Shown: positions 21,279 through 32,080 of the stretch, in pieces
Position numbering within the stretch: the stretch's first letter is position 1
Layout of the letters: every line of letters starts with the position of its first letter
Source: Portulaca oleracea
Lineage: Eukaryota > Streptophyta > Magnoliopsida > Caryophyllales > Portulacaceae
Direction: 5' to 3'
Assembly (NCBI GenBank): GCA_029582165.1
Contig: CM055892.1
Span: 8,836,254-8,900,253, forward strand
DNA length: 64,000 nucleotides
Made by a program: the position numbers and the translations under genes
Notes under the pieces: generated by a model
What the model was told of the DNA's origin: nothing
Seen by the model: the letters and a program-made list of their open reading frames with translations, nothing else
Databases searched by the model: none

Positions 21279-21925
21279 TGATGTATTACCGGATCAAGAA
21301 AGGTTCTTGATTCCAATAACACATGAAACATGTGTAACCAAACAATAAGGAGGGGGTAGTTCACGAGATTAAGGAGGGAAGAGAGGGGTGGTTCTCGTAA
21401 AAGGGGTTCTTTGTGGAGGTTATTTGCCGTGAGGGCTTTTGTGGTTTCAAAATTCAAGAAGGGTTGAATCTTGAACGGGAAGAGGGTGAGATGGACGAAT
21501 ATTGGATGGAGGCTAGGAGAGGGGTTGACGTGAGGATGGGGAAGAGAGAGGGAGGTGTGGCGTTGTATTTGAGGATAAGGGGGAAAAGTATTAGTTTGTT
21601 GGAGGAGAGAGAGGGAGTTTGTTGGGAGGTTGTTATGGAGAGAGAAGAGAGAAGGAGATGTGTTTGTTGAGGAGGTTGGGAGGTTGTTACATCCAAAAAT
21701 CAAGATAATAGAATTGGACTTGGATTCTTGACTTGGACGTGTGGTATTTTGGGCTTGGCGAGATGTTTGGTCCAACTTTAGGATGTTTGGACATCCTCTT
21801 GAAATAGGTTGCACACTATATGAGTAGGCCTTTGGACTTCCACGTTGTACCCTTCTTCTATGGCCCGTTCCACTTCTTTGTAAATGATATGGATTTCTTA
21901 ACTGGAAGTGGACTGATTTCCATCA
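21279..21925 (-). repeat. chimeric 3' LTR of Gy-2 (type B left, type A right)
   Basis: Bases 21279-21688 match the type B LTRs of Gy-4 (AAAGGTTCTTGATTCCAATA, GGGTTGAATCTTGAACGGGA), whereas 21690-21925 match type A (19281-20703: GGACTTGGATTCTTGACTTG, GTGGACTGATTTCCATCA). About 0.8 kb of LTR is lost at the join GGTTGTTA/CATCCAAAAA. Its left neighbour (segment 3) is the same sequence that lies left of Gy-4 at 58595. Confidence 0.85.
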
Positions 21926-23004
21926 TTCCCCCCTTGTTGAGAAGAATTTGTCCTCAAACTAGGGAGGTCTTCGTTTTCAGCATAGTAGGGTTTCAGATCA
22001 GCAACGTTGAAAGTAGCACTTCCTCCATAGTCTTCATTCAGTGCTAGCTTGTGTGCATTATCTCCAACTCTTTCCAAAACTTCAAAAAGACCATCAGCTC
22101 TAGGAACTAACTTTCCTTTCCTCTTGGAGGGGCCTCTCTTTCTTCAAGTGAACCCATACTAGATCTCCTGGTTGAAAAATAACCCTTTTTCTTTTTTTGT
22201 TAGCTAAGTTTGAGACAGATTGAGTATACTTGACTATTTTCTCTTTGACTTCCTCATGGAGCTTCTGTATCTCTTGGGCTCGTTTTTGGGCTTCATGGCT
22301 GAACCTTATGAAGCTGTTGATTAGCGTGAGGTCCATAGGTTTGATTGGGTTCCTTCAATAAACGACTTGGAAGGGTGAACGACCCGTTGCCTTGCTTGGA
22401 GCCCTGTTGAATGCAAATTCAGCATGTGGGAGAAGAGTATCCCACCCTCTCTTGTTCTTGATCACCAAGGACCTCAATAGTGAGCCAAGGGTTCGGTTGG
22501 TGACCTCAGTTTGACCGTCAGTCTGTGGGTGACAGGCGGTGCTGAATTTGAGCTTGGTTCCCATCTTCTTCCAAAGAGTAACCCAAAAGTGGCTAAGGAA
22601 CTTTAATTTGCATCTCGATCCGAGACCATAGTTCTAGGTATTCCATGGAGCCGAACGACTTCTTGGAAATATAAATCGGCCACTCTAACTGCATCATAGG
22701 TGGTGTGGCATGGGATAAAGTGAGCCATCTTTGAAAATTGATCAACAACCACCATGATTGAATCCTTCCCACGTTGAGTCCTAGGAAGTCCCACAATGAA
22801 ATCGAGACTAATATCTTCCCAAGGACATTCAGGGATGGGCAAGAGCGTGTATAACCCTTGGGGAAGCACGTGACTCTTCGATAAGTTGCAAGTAGAACAC
22901 CTTTTAACCATATGCTCGACGTCCTTGACCATGTGTGGCCAAAAATAGTGTTCTTTCAGCATCAGATAAGTCTTCTCAATACCGAAGTCTCCTGCTAGAC
23001 TTCC
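21926..23004 (-). pseudogene. Gy-2 integrase (core and C-terminus)
   Basis: Three frames in series. 22603-23004 gives the zinc region end (K-E-H-Y-F-W, then [11 protein letters not shown]), the first catalytic Asp in L-D-F-I-V-G-L-P, and the second in M-V-S-D-R-D-A. 22355-22564 gives [15 protein letters not shown] with the catalytic Glu. 22100-22336 gives the C-terminal G-D-L-V-W-V-H-L-K-K-E-R. Frameshifts occur near 22600, 22350 and 22115. The part nearest the LTR still encodes the F-N-V-A-D-type end, with a purine tract at 21926-21941. At 23004 the frame is cut by Gy-3 and resumes at 40398. Confidence 0.85.
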
Positions 23005-24450
23005 TGATGGAAATCAGCCCACCTCTACTCTTCTAAGCCCGAGTAAGAAGGCCAAATTAAAGTATAAGTATCAAGATAGGGTCCTTCATCAAAGGACTTC
23101 GTCCAACACAGGCCCAACAAGGGAGATTCGGGTCATTTATAAAAGATGGATTAAAGAAGGAGGATGCAAAGTTGAGTTGCAAAGGCCCATTCACATGGTG
23201 TGCTTATTATTCCAAGAGGATATCCAAACATCCTAAAGATTGGTCCAATCCCCACGCCAGGCCCAAGGAGAGCACGTCCAAATTCAAGAAATACAAGTCC
23301 AATTTATTAATCTTGATTTTTGGATGTAATTTATTTAATTATAGTTTTAATAGTTTTGGTGTGTTTTAATTATTTTAGAATAATGTAAGATGAAAGTGAT
23401 TTATAAACTTGATCATCCTAGGTTTATTATTTCGTGTGGTTTAGTAGGACTATGCATCATTTTTAAAGATTCCTAGAAAGATTTGGCTATTTTGTAACTA
23501 ATCCAAATTGGATTAGGAAAGCCAAACCAACTAGGATAAGGTTAGTTGTAACAAACTCACCCTAGGATAAGGATTCTAATCCAAGGGAGAGTAGTAGTAG
23601 GATAGCGTCTAGACAGGGGAATTCTACTTGGATTACACGCCAAGTAGAGTCCTAGTCCCTTAAGGACTCTCCTAATATAAATTGGATTGTAGCCTCTCAA
23701 GGCAAAGAACACCTTTTGAATTATGAATATAGTTAAGCTTTTAGCTTTCGCCCGAGTGTTTGGATAAACTCTCAACCCTTTTCTTCTATTGTATCTTGGC
23801 ATGGCAGCCAAGTGGTTAGGAAGAGCTTGATCCTAAGTTGCGGTCTAGATCAAGTTAGCCCTAGGTTGTCTATCTTGTGGATTCAAGTTAGAAACCTAGT
23901 TCTATCCGTTCTTACCTTTCTGTCAATACAGTTAAGTTAATTACATTGTGAGCTTTCTGTCAATACAGTTAAGTCACAACTAATACCTTACCTTTTACCC
24001 CTCCATTCAAACGTCACCCCTCCTTTTTCCTTTTCCCTTCAAACGTCCCTCTCCCTCCTTCTCACAAAATCACCTTCTCTCTTTTTCTCTCTCCATAATA
24101 ACCTTCCAACAAACTCTCTCTCCTCCAACAAACCTCATCCCTCTCTCCCCTCTCCTACACCACACGCCAACCTCCTCTCTCCCCCTCCAAAATTACGTCA
24201 ACCCCCTCTATATTTCCACCAAAGAATCATTCATCCTTTCTCCTTTTCCTGTTCAAGATTCACTCTCTCTTGAATCATGAAACTACAAAAGCCCTCACGA
24301 TAAAATAACCTCCACAAGTCCCCTTTTCACAAGAATTAGTCCCCTCTTTTCCACCCTAATCTTGTGAACCATCCCACTTCTCTGTTTGGTTTCACGTGAT
24401 GTTTCATGTATTATTGGATTAAGGTTCTTTCTTGATCCGGTAATACATCA
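23005..24450 (+). repeat. Gy-3 5' LTR
   Basis: 1446 bp, TGATGGAAATCAGCCCACC to GTAATACATCA. It is near-identical to 38988-40397. It carries a direct repeat of TTACATTGTGAGCTTTCTGTCAATACAGTTAAG near 23923-23973 that the 3' LTR lacks, a pyrimidine-rich block (24000-24200) and CCTAATATAAATTGG near 23670 as a possible TATA region. Confidence 0.92.
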
Positions 24451-24454
24451 AAAG

Positions 24455-24466
24455 TGGTATCAGAGC
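24455..24466 (+). promoter_or_regulatory. Gy-3 primer binding site
   Basis: TGGTATCAGAGC, initiator-Met tRNA type, four bases after the 5' LTR. Confidence 0.92.
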
Positions 24467-24689
24467 TCTAGGTTAAGGTTGAGTGTAAACCAAACACGTA
24501 ACCTTTGATTCCAATAGCCTAACCTGCAAGTCTAGAATCCCGACCTGCAAGTCCAAAGCTTAAACCTGCAAGCCCAAACACATAACCTTCAAACCTTCAG
24601 TACCAACCTGCAACCCTAAACTCCACAAACAGCCTAAACACATTACCCCTCCTTACCCAACGTCACTCTTGACCTTCCAAAACCCTACG
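24467..24689 (+). repeat. leader with repeated ACCTGCAAG(C/T)CC words
   Basis: Between primer site and gag the phrase AACCTGCAAGTCC/CCCAAA recurs at least five times at about 25-30-bp steps. The same words appear, inverted, in the leaders of Gy-4 (62040-62165) and Gy-2 (55200-55320), so this is a family trait and may be part of a packaging or translation leader (inference). Confidence 0.7.
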
Positions 24690-25684
24690 ATGGCATCTGG
24701 AAGTAACGAAATTGAAGATCCTACTGAGCAATGGAAGCATGAAAAGGCTGAACTGGAAGGAAGGAAAACTTATCTATCTGATCAACTAAAGCGATACATG
24801 AATATACAGTTCAGAACACCGCGGGAAACTGAAGAAGAAGAGGTCGTCCCCAACACTCCCAGCGAAATTGAGCACTCTACTAGCTTTAGCCGGAGGTCAC
24901 GTCAGCCTAGGCGTCCTCCACGGGAAGAAAGACTTAACTTCAAAGTTGACATCCCTGAATTCGACGGTAATCTTGATCCTGAAATCTTTCTTGATTGGAT
25001 TCAAACTGTCGAACGAGTCTTTGATTTGAAAGATGTTGCTGATGATAAGAAAGTCAAGTATATTGCTCTTAAACTGCGAAAGCATGCTAACATCTGGTGA
25101 ACTAACTTATAGAAAAAGAGACAACCGGGAAAGAAAAGATCCGTTCTTGGGAAAAGAGGAAGAAGAAACTCCACTCCAAGTTTCTTCCAGTGAGTTATTT
25201 CAAGGGTAACTACTTCAAACTAAAGCAATTATCCCAGGGGTCGAAATCTGTTGAAGAGTATACTAAAGAGTTCGAACACCTAGTCTGGAGGTGTGATTTG
25301 AAAGAAAATGAACCTCAAACTCTTGTGAGGTATCTTGCTGGGTTGAACGAAAACATAAGGTATGTGGTGGAACTTCAACCTTATGACACTCTTGATGAAT
25401 TGAGTACTTTGGCTAACAAAGTGGAACAGCAAAAGAAAAGAAGAGGCAAGGAGACACCTAGCAGGAATCCTAGTTCCCAAAGAACTTTCTATTCGCCTCA
25501 ATCTAACACTCAACAAAAAACCCAAACCCATCCTCATCCGTCCGCCACAAAAACGTCCTACCCTACGCCTCAAATCACGCCCAAATCTGTTCCAGCTCCA
25601 CCCATGGACAAGAAAAGGTGCTTTAGGTGTTAAGGGCTCGGTCACATTGCTTCTGAATGTCCTAACAAGACAGCCATCACACTA
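24690..25684 (+). pseudogene. Gy-3 gag
   Basis: Met at 24690 starts a frame with a charged N-terminus, Glu-rich stretch and the retrotransposon gag domain (NFKVDIPEFDGNLDPEIFLD, then V-E-R-V-F-D-L-K-D-V, then L-K-L-R-K-H-A-N-I-W). A stop at about 25098 replaces the Trp that follows in Gy-1. After a frameshifted stretch the frame 25190-25633 gives S-V-E-E-Y-T-K-E-F-E-H-L-V-W-R-C-D and Y-D-T-L-D-E-L-S-T-L-A. A Ser/Thr/Pro/Gln-rich linker leads to the zinc knuckle C-F-R-C-(stop)-G-L-G-H-I-A-S-E-C. The stop inside the knuckle is at 25631-25633. Confidence 0.88.
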
Positions 25685-26005
25685 ATGGAGTTTCAAAACG
25701 CTCTCTTTGAACCTGAACCGAAGGACATAGATGGAGAAACCCACGCCAACCCTAACGAATCTGAAGAAGAGGTCGTAGAAGAACCAGATCAAGGAGAGAT
25801 GCTGGTTATGAGGAGAGTACTGAATAGCTCTCCAGTTCCTGAAGATCTGCAACAACGAGAAGTTATCTTCCATTCCCGCTGTACTGTGCAAGGAAAAGTT
25901 TGTTCTTTGATCGTCCATGGTGGAAGCTGTACTAATGCAGTTTTAACTACTATGGTGAACAAGCTACAGCTCCCTACAGGCCCACACCCCACGCCCTATA
26001 CTGTT
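25685..26005 (+). pseudogene. Gy-3 protease, N-terminal half, catalytic Asp replaced
   Basis: An acidic linker is followed by R-R-V-L-N-S-S and C-S-L-I-V-H-G-G-S-C-T-N. Homologues in this window read D-G-G-S, so the single active-site Asp is His here and the protease would be dead. The domain is cut at 26005, after P-Y-T-V, by Ath-1 and resumes at 38100. Confidence 0.88.
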
Positions 26006-26006
26006 T
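25951..26006. repeat. 56-bp duplication flanking Ath-1, left copy
   Basis: TATGGTGAACAAGCTACAGC through CCCTATACTGTTT. It matches 38044-38099 with a single G/A difference and belongs to the Gy-3 protease. It is about ten times longer than an ordinary target duplication. Confidence 0.92.
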
Positions 26007-27543
26007 GTTTAGACCCAATTTCGTGTCTAAATACCGCCTAAATCCTAAGGCTTTTGACTTGTTTCGTAGTTTAATTCAATAACTTTTAATGCATTTTAGG
26101 TAATTTTGTAGATTTCGGAGTTTTTATGCAAAACGTGGTAAAAAGGGCCCTTTTGCAACTATTTTGGGAATCCTGAGATTTCCCGAATCTTGGTCGAGTC
26201 GAAGGCGAAGGAATGTTTGGAAAGGCCGGACATGTCAAGACGCTAAGAAGAAGTTGAAGCCGAGCTAGACCGTGGCCACGGTCATGATGACCGTAGCCAC
26301 GATGCAGTCAAGTAAAGAGCAGAAGAAGTTGAAGCCGAGCAAGATCGTGGCCACGGTCCCATAGACCGTACCCACGGTGTTCTAGACCGTGGCCACGGTC
26401 TCCCAGGCCGTACCCACGGTCTCTCGAAGGAAAAAATCGCCATGCAGACTTCACTGGACAGAACATAACCGTGGCCACGGTCTCCTAGCCGTGACCACGG
26501 TCTCCCTATGTCCTGCGCGTGTTTTCGGCTTGAAGTGCTGCATTTTGGCCAACAGTTTTACCTTGTATACATACTCCTTGTTGACGATTTCTTAGGAGGG
26601 CATCTAGGAGTGAGACCTAGACATTTTTTAACTTTGTAATTAGGGGTTTTAGAGAGAGATTAGTGAGAGATTAATCTAGGGTTTTGGAGATTTGTGTTTA
26701 TTATTGAAGATTTGGAGATTCAAACAATTGAAAGATTGTTGGGTCACCTTTTTATTGCTTTCTCTTGTTCATCTATAGCACTTTGATAAGTTTTCTCTTC
26801 CCTTAAGTCCTTTATTAATTACTTTGCTAATTACTTTGCTTGTTCTTGATTTCTTTGCTTGCTATTTCATTGTTCTTTCCTGTTAATGGTTGTTTGATGT
26901 TAGAAATCATGTTTAGGATTGGATTGGATGTTGTTAGCATAGTTAGTGTTGTGATTAGTGGCTAGAAACCCTATGGGTTAGGGGGTAATTAAGGGTGTGA
27001 ATGGGTGATTAGGTTTGGGTTAGCAATTTTAGTGAGTAATTAGTTAGGAAATCAATTTCCCAATCTTATCCTTCCCTCAAGTGGGATGTGTTTGGGTGCG
27101 AAAGCATCCCGAATACATCCAACACTTGTTGGAAGGTAGGAATTAGGATAGTTAGTATTCTAGTTCTCGAAAGCGAATAGAAACTAACTAGGAAATTCCT
27201 TTCCTTGAACTCCCCCGGGTCTGTCGATGGACTTTGGGGAAGTTAATCCGGACTATCCTTGAAAGAGGAAGCCCGGTGGGTATTTTCTAACGGAGTTACC
27301 ATTTGATTTCCCCTTCTCGTTACTCTCTTGTTGCAAAACCCATTTCCTCATCCTCGTTTGCATCCCGAAAAGCCTCCGATTCCTTGATCGACCTTAGCTT
27401 TGTTTCTTGCGTTGTGATCCTTCCAAACCAATATCCTTACCTTAGCAATCTCATCCCGACCACTGACCTAGATTCTTTGACCAAGGCCGCCAGCTCCCTG
27501 AGAGAGAACGACAATACCGAGGTCTAACAAACCGCTGTACACA
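26006..27543 (+). repeat. Ath-1 5' LTR
   Basis: 1538 bp, starting TGTTTAGACCCAATTTCGTG. It is homologous to 52767-54480, with the same order of blocks: start, dyad array, AT-rich middle, GGTGCGAAAGCATCCCGA(A/G)TACATCCAA, TAACTTTCCCGGGTCTGTC-like, and an end near ACAAACCGCTGTACACA. Confidence 0.88.
26270..26500. promoter_or_regulatory. array of 8 CCGTGGCCACGG dyads in Ath-1 LTR
   Basis: Starts of the 12-bp dyad (variants CCGTAGCCACGA, CCGTACCCACGG, CCGTGACCACGG): 26270, 26291, 26345, 26366, 26387, 26408, 26469, 26489. Neighbours within groups are 21, 21, 21, 21 and 20 bp apart. The best copies extend to the 16-bp perfect palindrome GACCGTGGCCACGGTC. A two-helical-turn pitch would place sites on one face of the DNA, as for a cooperatively bound factor (inference). 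Confidence 0.85.
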
Positions 27544-27546
27544 AAA

Positions 27547-27564
27547 TGGCGCCGTTGTCGGGGA
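27547..27564 (+). promoter_or_regulatory. Ath-1 primer binding site
   Basis: TGGCGCCGTTGTCGGGGA, one base different from the site of Ath-2 (42309-42326). This is the primer site typical of the Athila/Tat group; I recall it as tRNA-Asp. Confidence 0.88.
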
Positions 27565-27734
27565 GCCAGCGCCCCTAGTTTTAGTTTCTTGGTCTTTGGT
27601 TAATTGAGTTTGCTTTCACGCTAGGAATCAGTTTGTGCCAATCCAAATGAATTTGATGCTTCTATTGGTTCTTGTTGGTGCATGTAGGTACGCCCTAATG
27701 TTCTACCGAGCATCGTAGGAGTTTTCGCATTCTA

Positions 27735-28833
27735 ATGGGTGAAGCTCAAGCTGGTTCATCCCGTACCCTTCTATCATATGCCGTTCCATCATCGGGTACG
27801 GGAGGCAATCCTATCATCCTACCGCCACTACCACCCATCGCAACATTCGAGTTCAAACCATGCCTGCTGGACACTTTTGAGAGAAACCAATTCTATGGAG
27901 ATGGCTTCGAGGATCCTATCAATCATATTAGAAGATTTGAAGGTCGGATTGGTTTTGTGCATATGCCAGAGGTATCTTCGGAGTTTTTGAAATTGAAGCT
28001 TTTCCCTCTTACCTTGGGAGGAAAAGCTAAGATGTGGCTCGACATTTGTCCACCCGGCACATATACTACTTGGGATGCATTGAGCCGGGATTTTCTTCAC
28101 CATTTCTTTCTAGTTGATGAGACGCATAGCTTCGACAAGCTATCTTGAATTTCATGCAAGAGCCGGGAGAAACTCTTTTCGATTCATGGGCAAGGTTTAA
28201 ACTTCTTCAAAGGCGATGTCCACATCACAATCTTCCGGATTGGTTATTGATACATCAGTTTTACCATGGGCTTCAAGACGATCTTAAAGACTCAATTGAT
28301 ATTGCATCGGGAGGAATGTTCCTTATGAAGACTGAGCATCAAGCAAATGTTTTCCTTCACGAGTTATTTCAACATTCTCCTTCTTGGGGAAGCCGTCGGA
28401 GTTTAGGAAGTAGAGGCTATTCTTTAGAGAGCGAACCTACTATCAAATTCCTTGTGGGCGTCGTCCAAGAGATGCAACAAAAGATGGTATCTAATGGAAC
28501 AACCAACCAATTGGGAATCATGCAGGAGACCCAACCCTCCACCCAAAACATCCAATATTTCTCACCCAACCACAAAAACCAAGAAGTTTGGCAACCCACC
28601 TATCACCAACCTACCCCTCAACTTCAAGAATCCCAACCATCTCAAGAGTCCAACATAGAGAAGTTGTTGAAGCAAATTGTTGAAAATCAAGAGAATGATA
28701 GGGCTCAACTTGAGAACATTGAAAATCAATGGGCCCAAACGGCTCAGATAGACTACATCCTTCAAACCGTCCCCATACAACCTAAACCTACTCCAATGGT
28801 GCCGGTGAATCTTATTACCCTCCGGAGTGAAGG
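27735..28833 (+). pseudogene. Ath-1 gag (Athila type)
   Basis: Met at 27735. Landmarks shared with Ath-2 gag: S-S-G-T-G-G-N-P-I, then A-T-F-E-F-K-P, D-P-I-N-H-I-R-R-F-E, L-K-L-F-P-L-T-L-G-G-K-A, C-P-P-G-T-Y-T-T-W-D-A-L, then after a stop at about 28146 R-C-P-H-H-N-L-P-D-W-L-L and D-I-A-S-G-G-M-F-L. The C-terminal part is Gln/Asn/Pro-rich with a short coiled-coil segment and ends at L-I-T-L-R-S-E, a variant of the Athila motif A-I-T-L-R-S-G. Here CRM-1 has inserted; in the absence of CRM-1 the frame would run into the ORF at 35433. Confidence 0.85.
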
Positions 28834-29772
28834 TGAAGAGGTCCGGGTTCCATTCTCCTCTCTGGTGGGCACCGCTAAGCGAACCGCCTCTTCCAACTCG
28901 AACCTCGAGTTACAATTTCTGGTCACTTCGGGAGCGGGAAGGCTAGTCTCGGCCATCCGATGGATGGGCCCCGGGGCTCCTTAGGGAGGGGCCCACTCAC
29001 GACACCGACCCCGGAGGCCTCGGGACTGGACCGGGCCGTCTCGAAACTAGAGCATCGAAGGTATCGGGGTACGAGTGTTTGCAACCCCGAGTGCAATAAG
29101 TCCAAGAACCAAGGCAAGTGGCATCAGAGCCGCCGAGCCGCCTGGCTCGCCCGAGCACGCCGCCAAACATGAATCGGGCGCGAGGGCAAGCTCGACCGAG
29201 CCACCCATCGGCCGCCGAGCCGCAGCCGCTCGGACCGCCGCATGCAACCCGCCAACGATCGTGGCAGTAAGGCTTCGCGCCACCCGAGCCGCCCTTCCGC
29301 CGCCCGAGCGCGCTTCGGAGATCTCGCGCCGCGACTGCCGACGATCGGCGGCAGCGTTTCGCCGCCCGAGTGACCTTCGCCGCCCGAGCCGACATTCTGG
29401 TCGACACCTTTTTTTTTCACTGTTTTGGCTTAATTTTGGGTTTAGTATAAATAGCCAGTTGTTATATTTTTCCAGCACTTTTTGACTTACTAATGAATAT
29501 GCTTATGCATGGAATAGGGTTGTTTCCCTTTCTCTCAAAAATCTTGCTTTACTTTATCTATTGATTAATGGTGGTGTTTGCAAGTCATCTCTTTATTGAT
29601 CATTTGGTGGATTCTTCCTTTATGATGGTCATGGTGGGGTGCTAGGCCTTTGGTGGTGGAATTTCCTTTATCCAAGGTCATATCCAATCTCTTTGGTGTT
29701 CAAGGTTATTGATATTGGTTGATTCAAGTTTCTCAAGCTAGTCCAACAATCTCTCCCACCACGCCACGCTCC
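28834..29772 (+). repeat. CRM-1 5' LTR
   Basis: 939 bp, TGAAGAGGTCCGGGTTCC to CACGCCACGCTCCA. TATAAATAG at 29446-29454. The centre (29030-29400) is very GC-rich, with GCCGCCCGAG-type words, and differs by many indels from the 3' LTR, although both ends of the two LTRs are almost identical. Confidence 0.92.
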
Positions 29773-29775
29773 ATT

Positions 29776-29787
29776 TGGTATCAGAGC
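29776..29787 (+). promoter_or_regulatory. CRM-1 primer binding site
   Basis: TGGTATCAGAGC, three bases inside the 5' LTR. Confidence 0.92.
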
Positions 29788-30121
29788 TCAAGGTTTTTCA
29801 TCTAGCTTGAGTTTTTCCATTGTTCATACTAATAGTTCTCTATTGTTGGATTTTGGTATTTTGATTGAAATATTGGTGTTCCCCATCCCTTGTGACTCCA
29901 AGTGTGTTGGAGAAATTGTTATTGCTATTGTGTTTGTTGATTTTGATGCATATTGGAGCTTGAGGAAGAGTTGGAAAATTTGTGCACACAAGGTGTTCGA
30001 TAAAATGCCCAAGTGAGAAAAACACAAAGAACCCTTAGCCAAACACAAGCCAACTACAAGAAAACCCCCAAACTCCACAAAATATCCCAAACACAATCCG
30101 TCCTATACCTTTTCCCTCGAC

Positions 30122-31078
30122 ATGGAAGATCACGATGACTCCGATCGAGAGGAACCTAGCTACCGGGGTGGTCCTCAACTTCGGGTTCTCGAGAATCGAC
30201 TTGCCACCCATGACGAACAATTCTCCTCCATCAATCGAACCCTTAATGCCATCATGGCACGGTTGGATAACCTCACCCTAGAGCGTCCGGCTCCGCCTCG
30301 AGTTGAACGTCCGAGGCGTACACAAAGCCCAGTCCGTCCTCCTCCAAACTTTGAGTCGAGCGACGATGCTAGAGGCTCTCCACGACGCCCAATTCGCCGG
30401 AATGTGCATGAACCACCCCTTCGAGATGATTTCCAGGACATCAAAATTGACATTCCCGAATTCCACGGTTCCACTGATCCGGACGACTACATCGAATGGA
30501 CCCAATTGATGGATAGGATCGTCGAAACCAAGGAGTATGACGAGGAGAAGGCTTATAAAATCGTAAGTTTGAAACTCACCAAGGCTGCTTCGCTTTGGTT
30601 CGAGAATATGAAATCGCAACGGGCACGAGAAGGGAAGGCGAGAATTTCCACTTGGACCCATCTTAAGTAAGTGATGAACCGCCGTTTCTTACCAAGCACT
30701 TACCGTCATGACAATCTGAAAAGAGCCTATGCCCTAACTCAAGGCAGACGAACCGTTGGAGAGTACATATCTGAATTCGAGCAACTTCTTATCAAAAGTG
30801 GCCTCAGAACTCAAGATCAAACCATGATGCGTTTTTGAATGGCTTGGATCCCACCATCGCTAAAAGGGTCGAGATCCAACCATACTATTCCTGGATGAGT
30901 TGTGTAGCTTCTTCGCCGGGTTGAACGACGTCGCAAAGAAAGGACTCTCGCCAAGTCTACTTCACGCAACTATTTTCCACCGTCAAATCGACCTCCTTTT
31001 CAATCGGCCACACCCAAACCTAGTGAGACACCCAAGTTCCCTGCGACACCTCGAACTGACAAAGGGAAGGGACTTGTT
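30122..31078 (+). pseudogene. CRM-1 gag
   Basis: Met at 30122 follows a ~330-bp leader. The N-terminus is charged, with an R-V-L-E-N-R-L coiled-coil stretch and an Arg/Pro-rich linker, then the gag domain D-I-K-I-D-I-P-E-F-H-G-S-T-D-P-D-D-Y, W-T-Q-L-M-D-R-I, and L-K-L-T-K-A-A-S-L-W-F. A TAA at 30668-30670 interrupts T-H-L-K. The same frame then gives M-N-R-R-F-L-P-S-T-Y and R-T-V-G-E-Y-I-S-E-F-E-Q-L. A frameshift lies near 30833 before the Pro-rich part. The knuckle follows at 31118. Confidence 0.88.
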
Positions 31079-32080
31079 GTGGCGTCTCCTACGGAGACCA
31101 CTCGTCTTATGGAAGGAAAGAAATGCTTCAAGTGCCATGGATATGGCCACTTCCAGGCCGATTGTCCAAACCGGCGGACCTTGACTCTCAAGGAGGTTCA
31201 GGACATTGACGAGGAATTGCAAGGAGCCCAGGATGAACCCGGATTTGTTGTCGAGGATGCATACACTAGTGAGGAAGGAGAAACCGCGGCTGTTTCGCAT
31301 GACCAAGGAGACGCCCTCGTCTTGAGGCGAGCTTTGCATGTTCAAGAAGCTCCTCTTGACCGAGGCCAGCGAGAGACTATATTCCAAAGTCGATGCTTAG
31401 TTGGAGGCAAGGTGTGCGATCTCATCATCGACGGAGGAAGCTGCACTAATGTAGCCTCTACCTATATGGTTAACAAACTGGGGTTACCTCTTTTGCCTCA
31501 TCCTCGTCCCTATTCGTTGAAATGGCTCAATGACTGCGAAGGCATTAAGGTAACCAATCGTGTTTTAGTGAATTTGACTTTTGGCACTAACTACACGGAC
31601 TCTATTGTTTGTGATGTTGTTCCCATGAGCGCGTGTCACGTATTGTTGGGTCGACCGTGGCAATTTGACAAGAAAACCACTCATGACGGATCGAAGAATA
31701 CTTACTCCTTTATCCACAAGGGCAAGAGGGTTAAACTCCTACCACTAGCACCACATGAAATATCACCACCTAAACTTGGGGCGGGAAGTGAGGAGCCCAA
31801 ACACTTGAGTGAGACACGGGTCGAGCGAGCCCTAAGCAAGGGGAAGGCTATTTTCGCCTTACTCCTCTTAGAGGCGAACACATATGAGAAAGTGAAACCT
31901 AAACACCCTCTCGTTGCCCCCCTTCTTGCAGAATTTGGAGATGTATTTCCCGAAGAGCTCCCACCGGGTCTACCTCCCATCCGAGGTATTGAGCATCAAA
32001 TCGACCTTATACACGGCGCTCCACTCCCCAACAAGGCGGCATATCGGTGCAACCCGCAAGAGACAAAGGAGTTACAATGA
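31079..32080 (+). pseudogene. CRM-1 nucleocapsid knuckle, protease and RT lead-in
   Basis: The 333-codon frame starts just before the CCHC knuckle K-C-F-K-C-H-G-Y-G-H-F-Q-A-D-C (spacing C-x2-C-x4-H-x4-C). An acidic linker leads to the protease, with D-L-I-I-D-G-G-S-C-T-N near residue 115 and CHVLLGRPWQFDKKT near 190. The RT lead-in is E-L-P-P-G-L-P-P-I-R-G-I-E-H-Q-I-D-L. A stop at 32078-32080 ends it after K-E-L-Q; the same frame continues as Q-V-D-E-L-I into RT, so a single nonsense change separates the two. Confidence 0.9.

Noticed and set aside
21454..21814. Ser/Pro/Thr-rich open frames in the type A and B LTRs (also near 58765-59091 and 62403-62732)
   Set aside because: They are translations of the GA/CT-rich LTR sequence; low complexity and inconsistent among LTR copies.
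26270..26500. Dyad array as a CRISPR-like array
   Set aside because: Units are 12-bp palindromes with 9-bp gaps inside a plant LTR; repeat and spacer sizes and context do not fit.
29047..29485. Several long overlapping open frames on both strands in the CRM-1 5' LTR
   Set aside because: They result from very high GC content and few stop codons; the 3' LTR does not conserve them.
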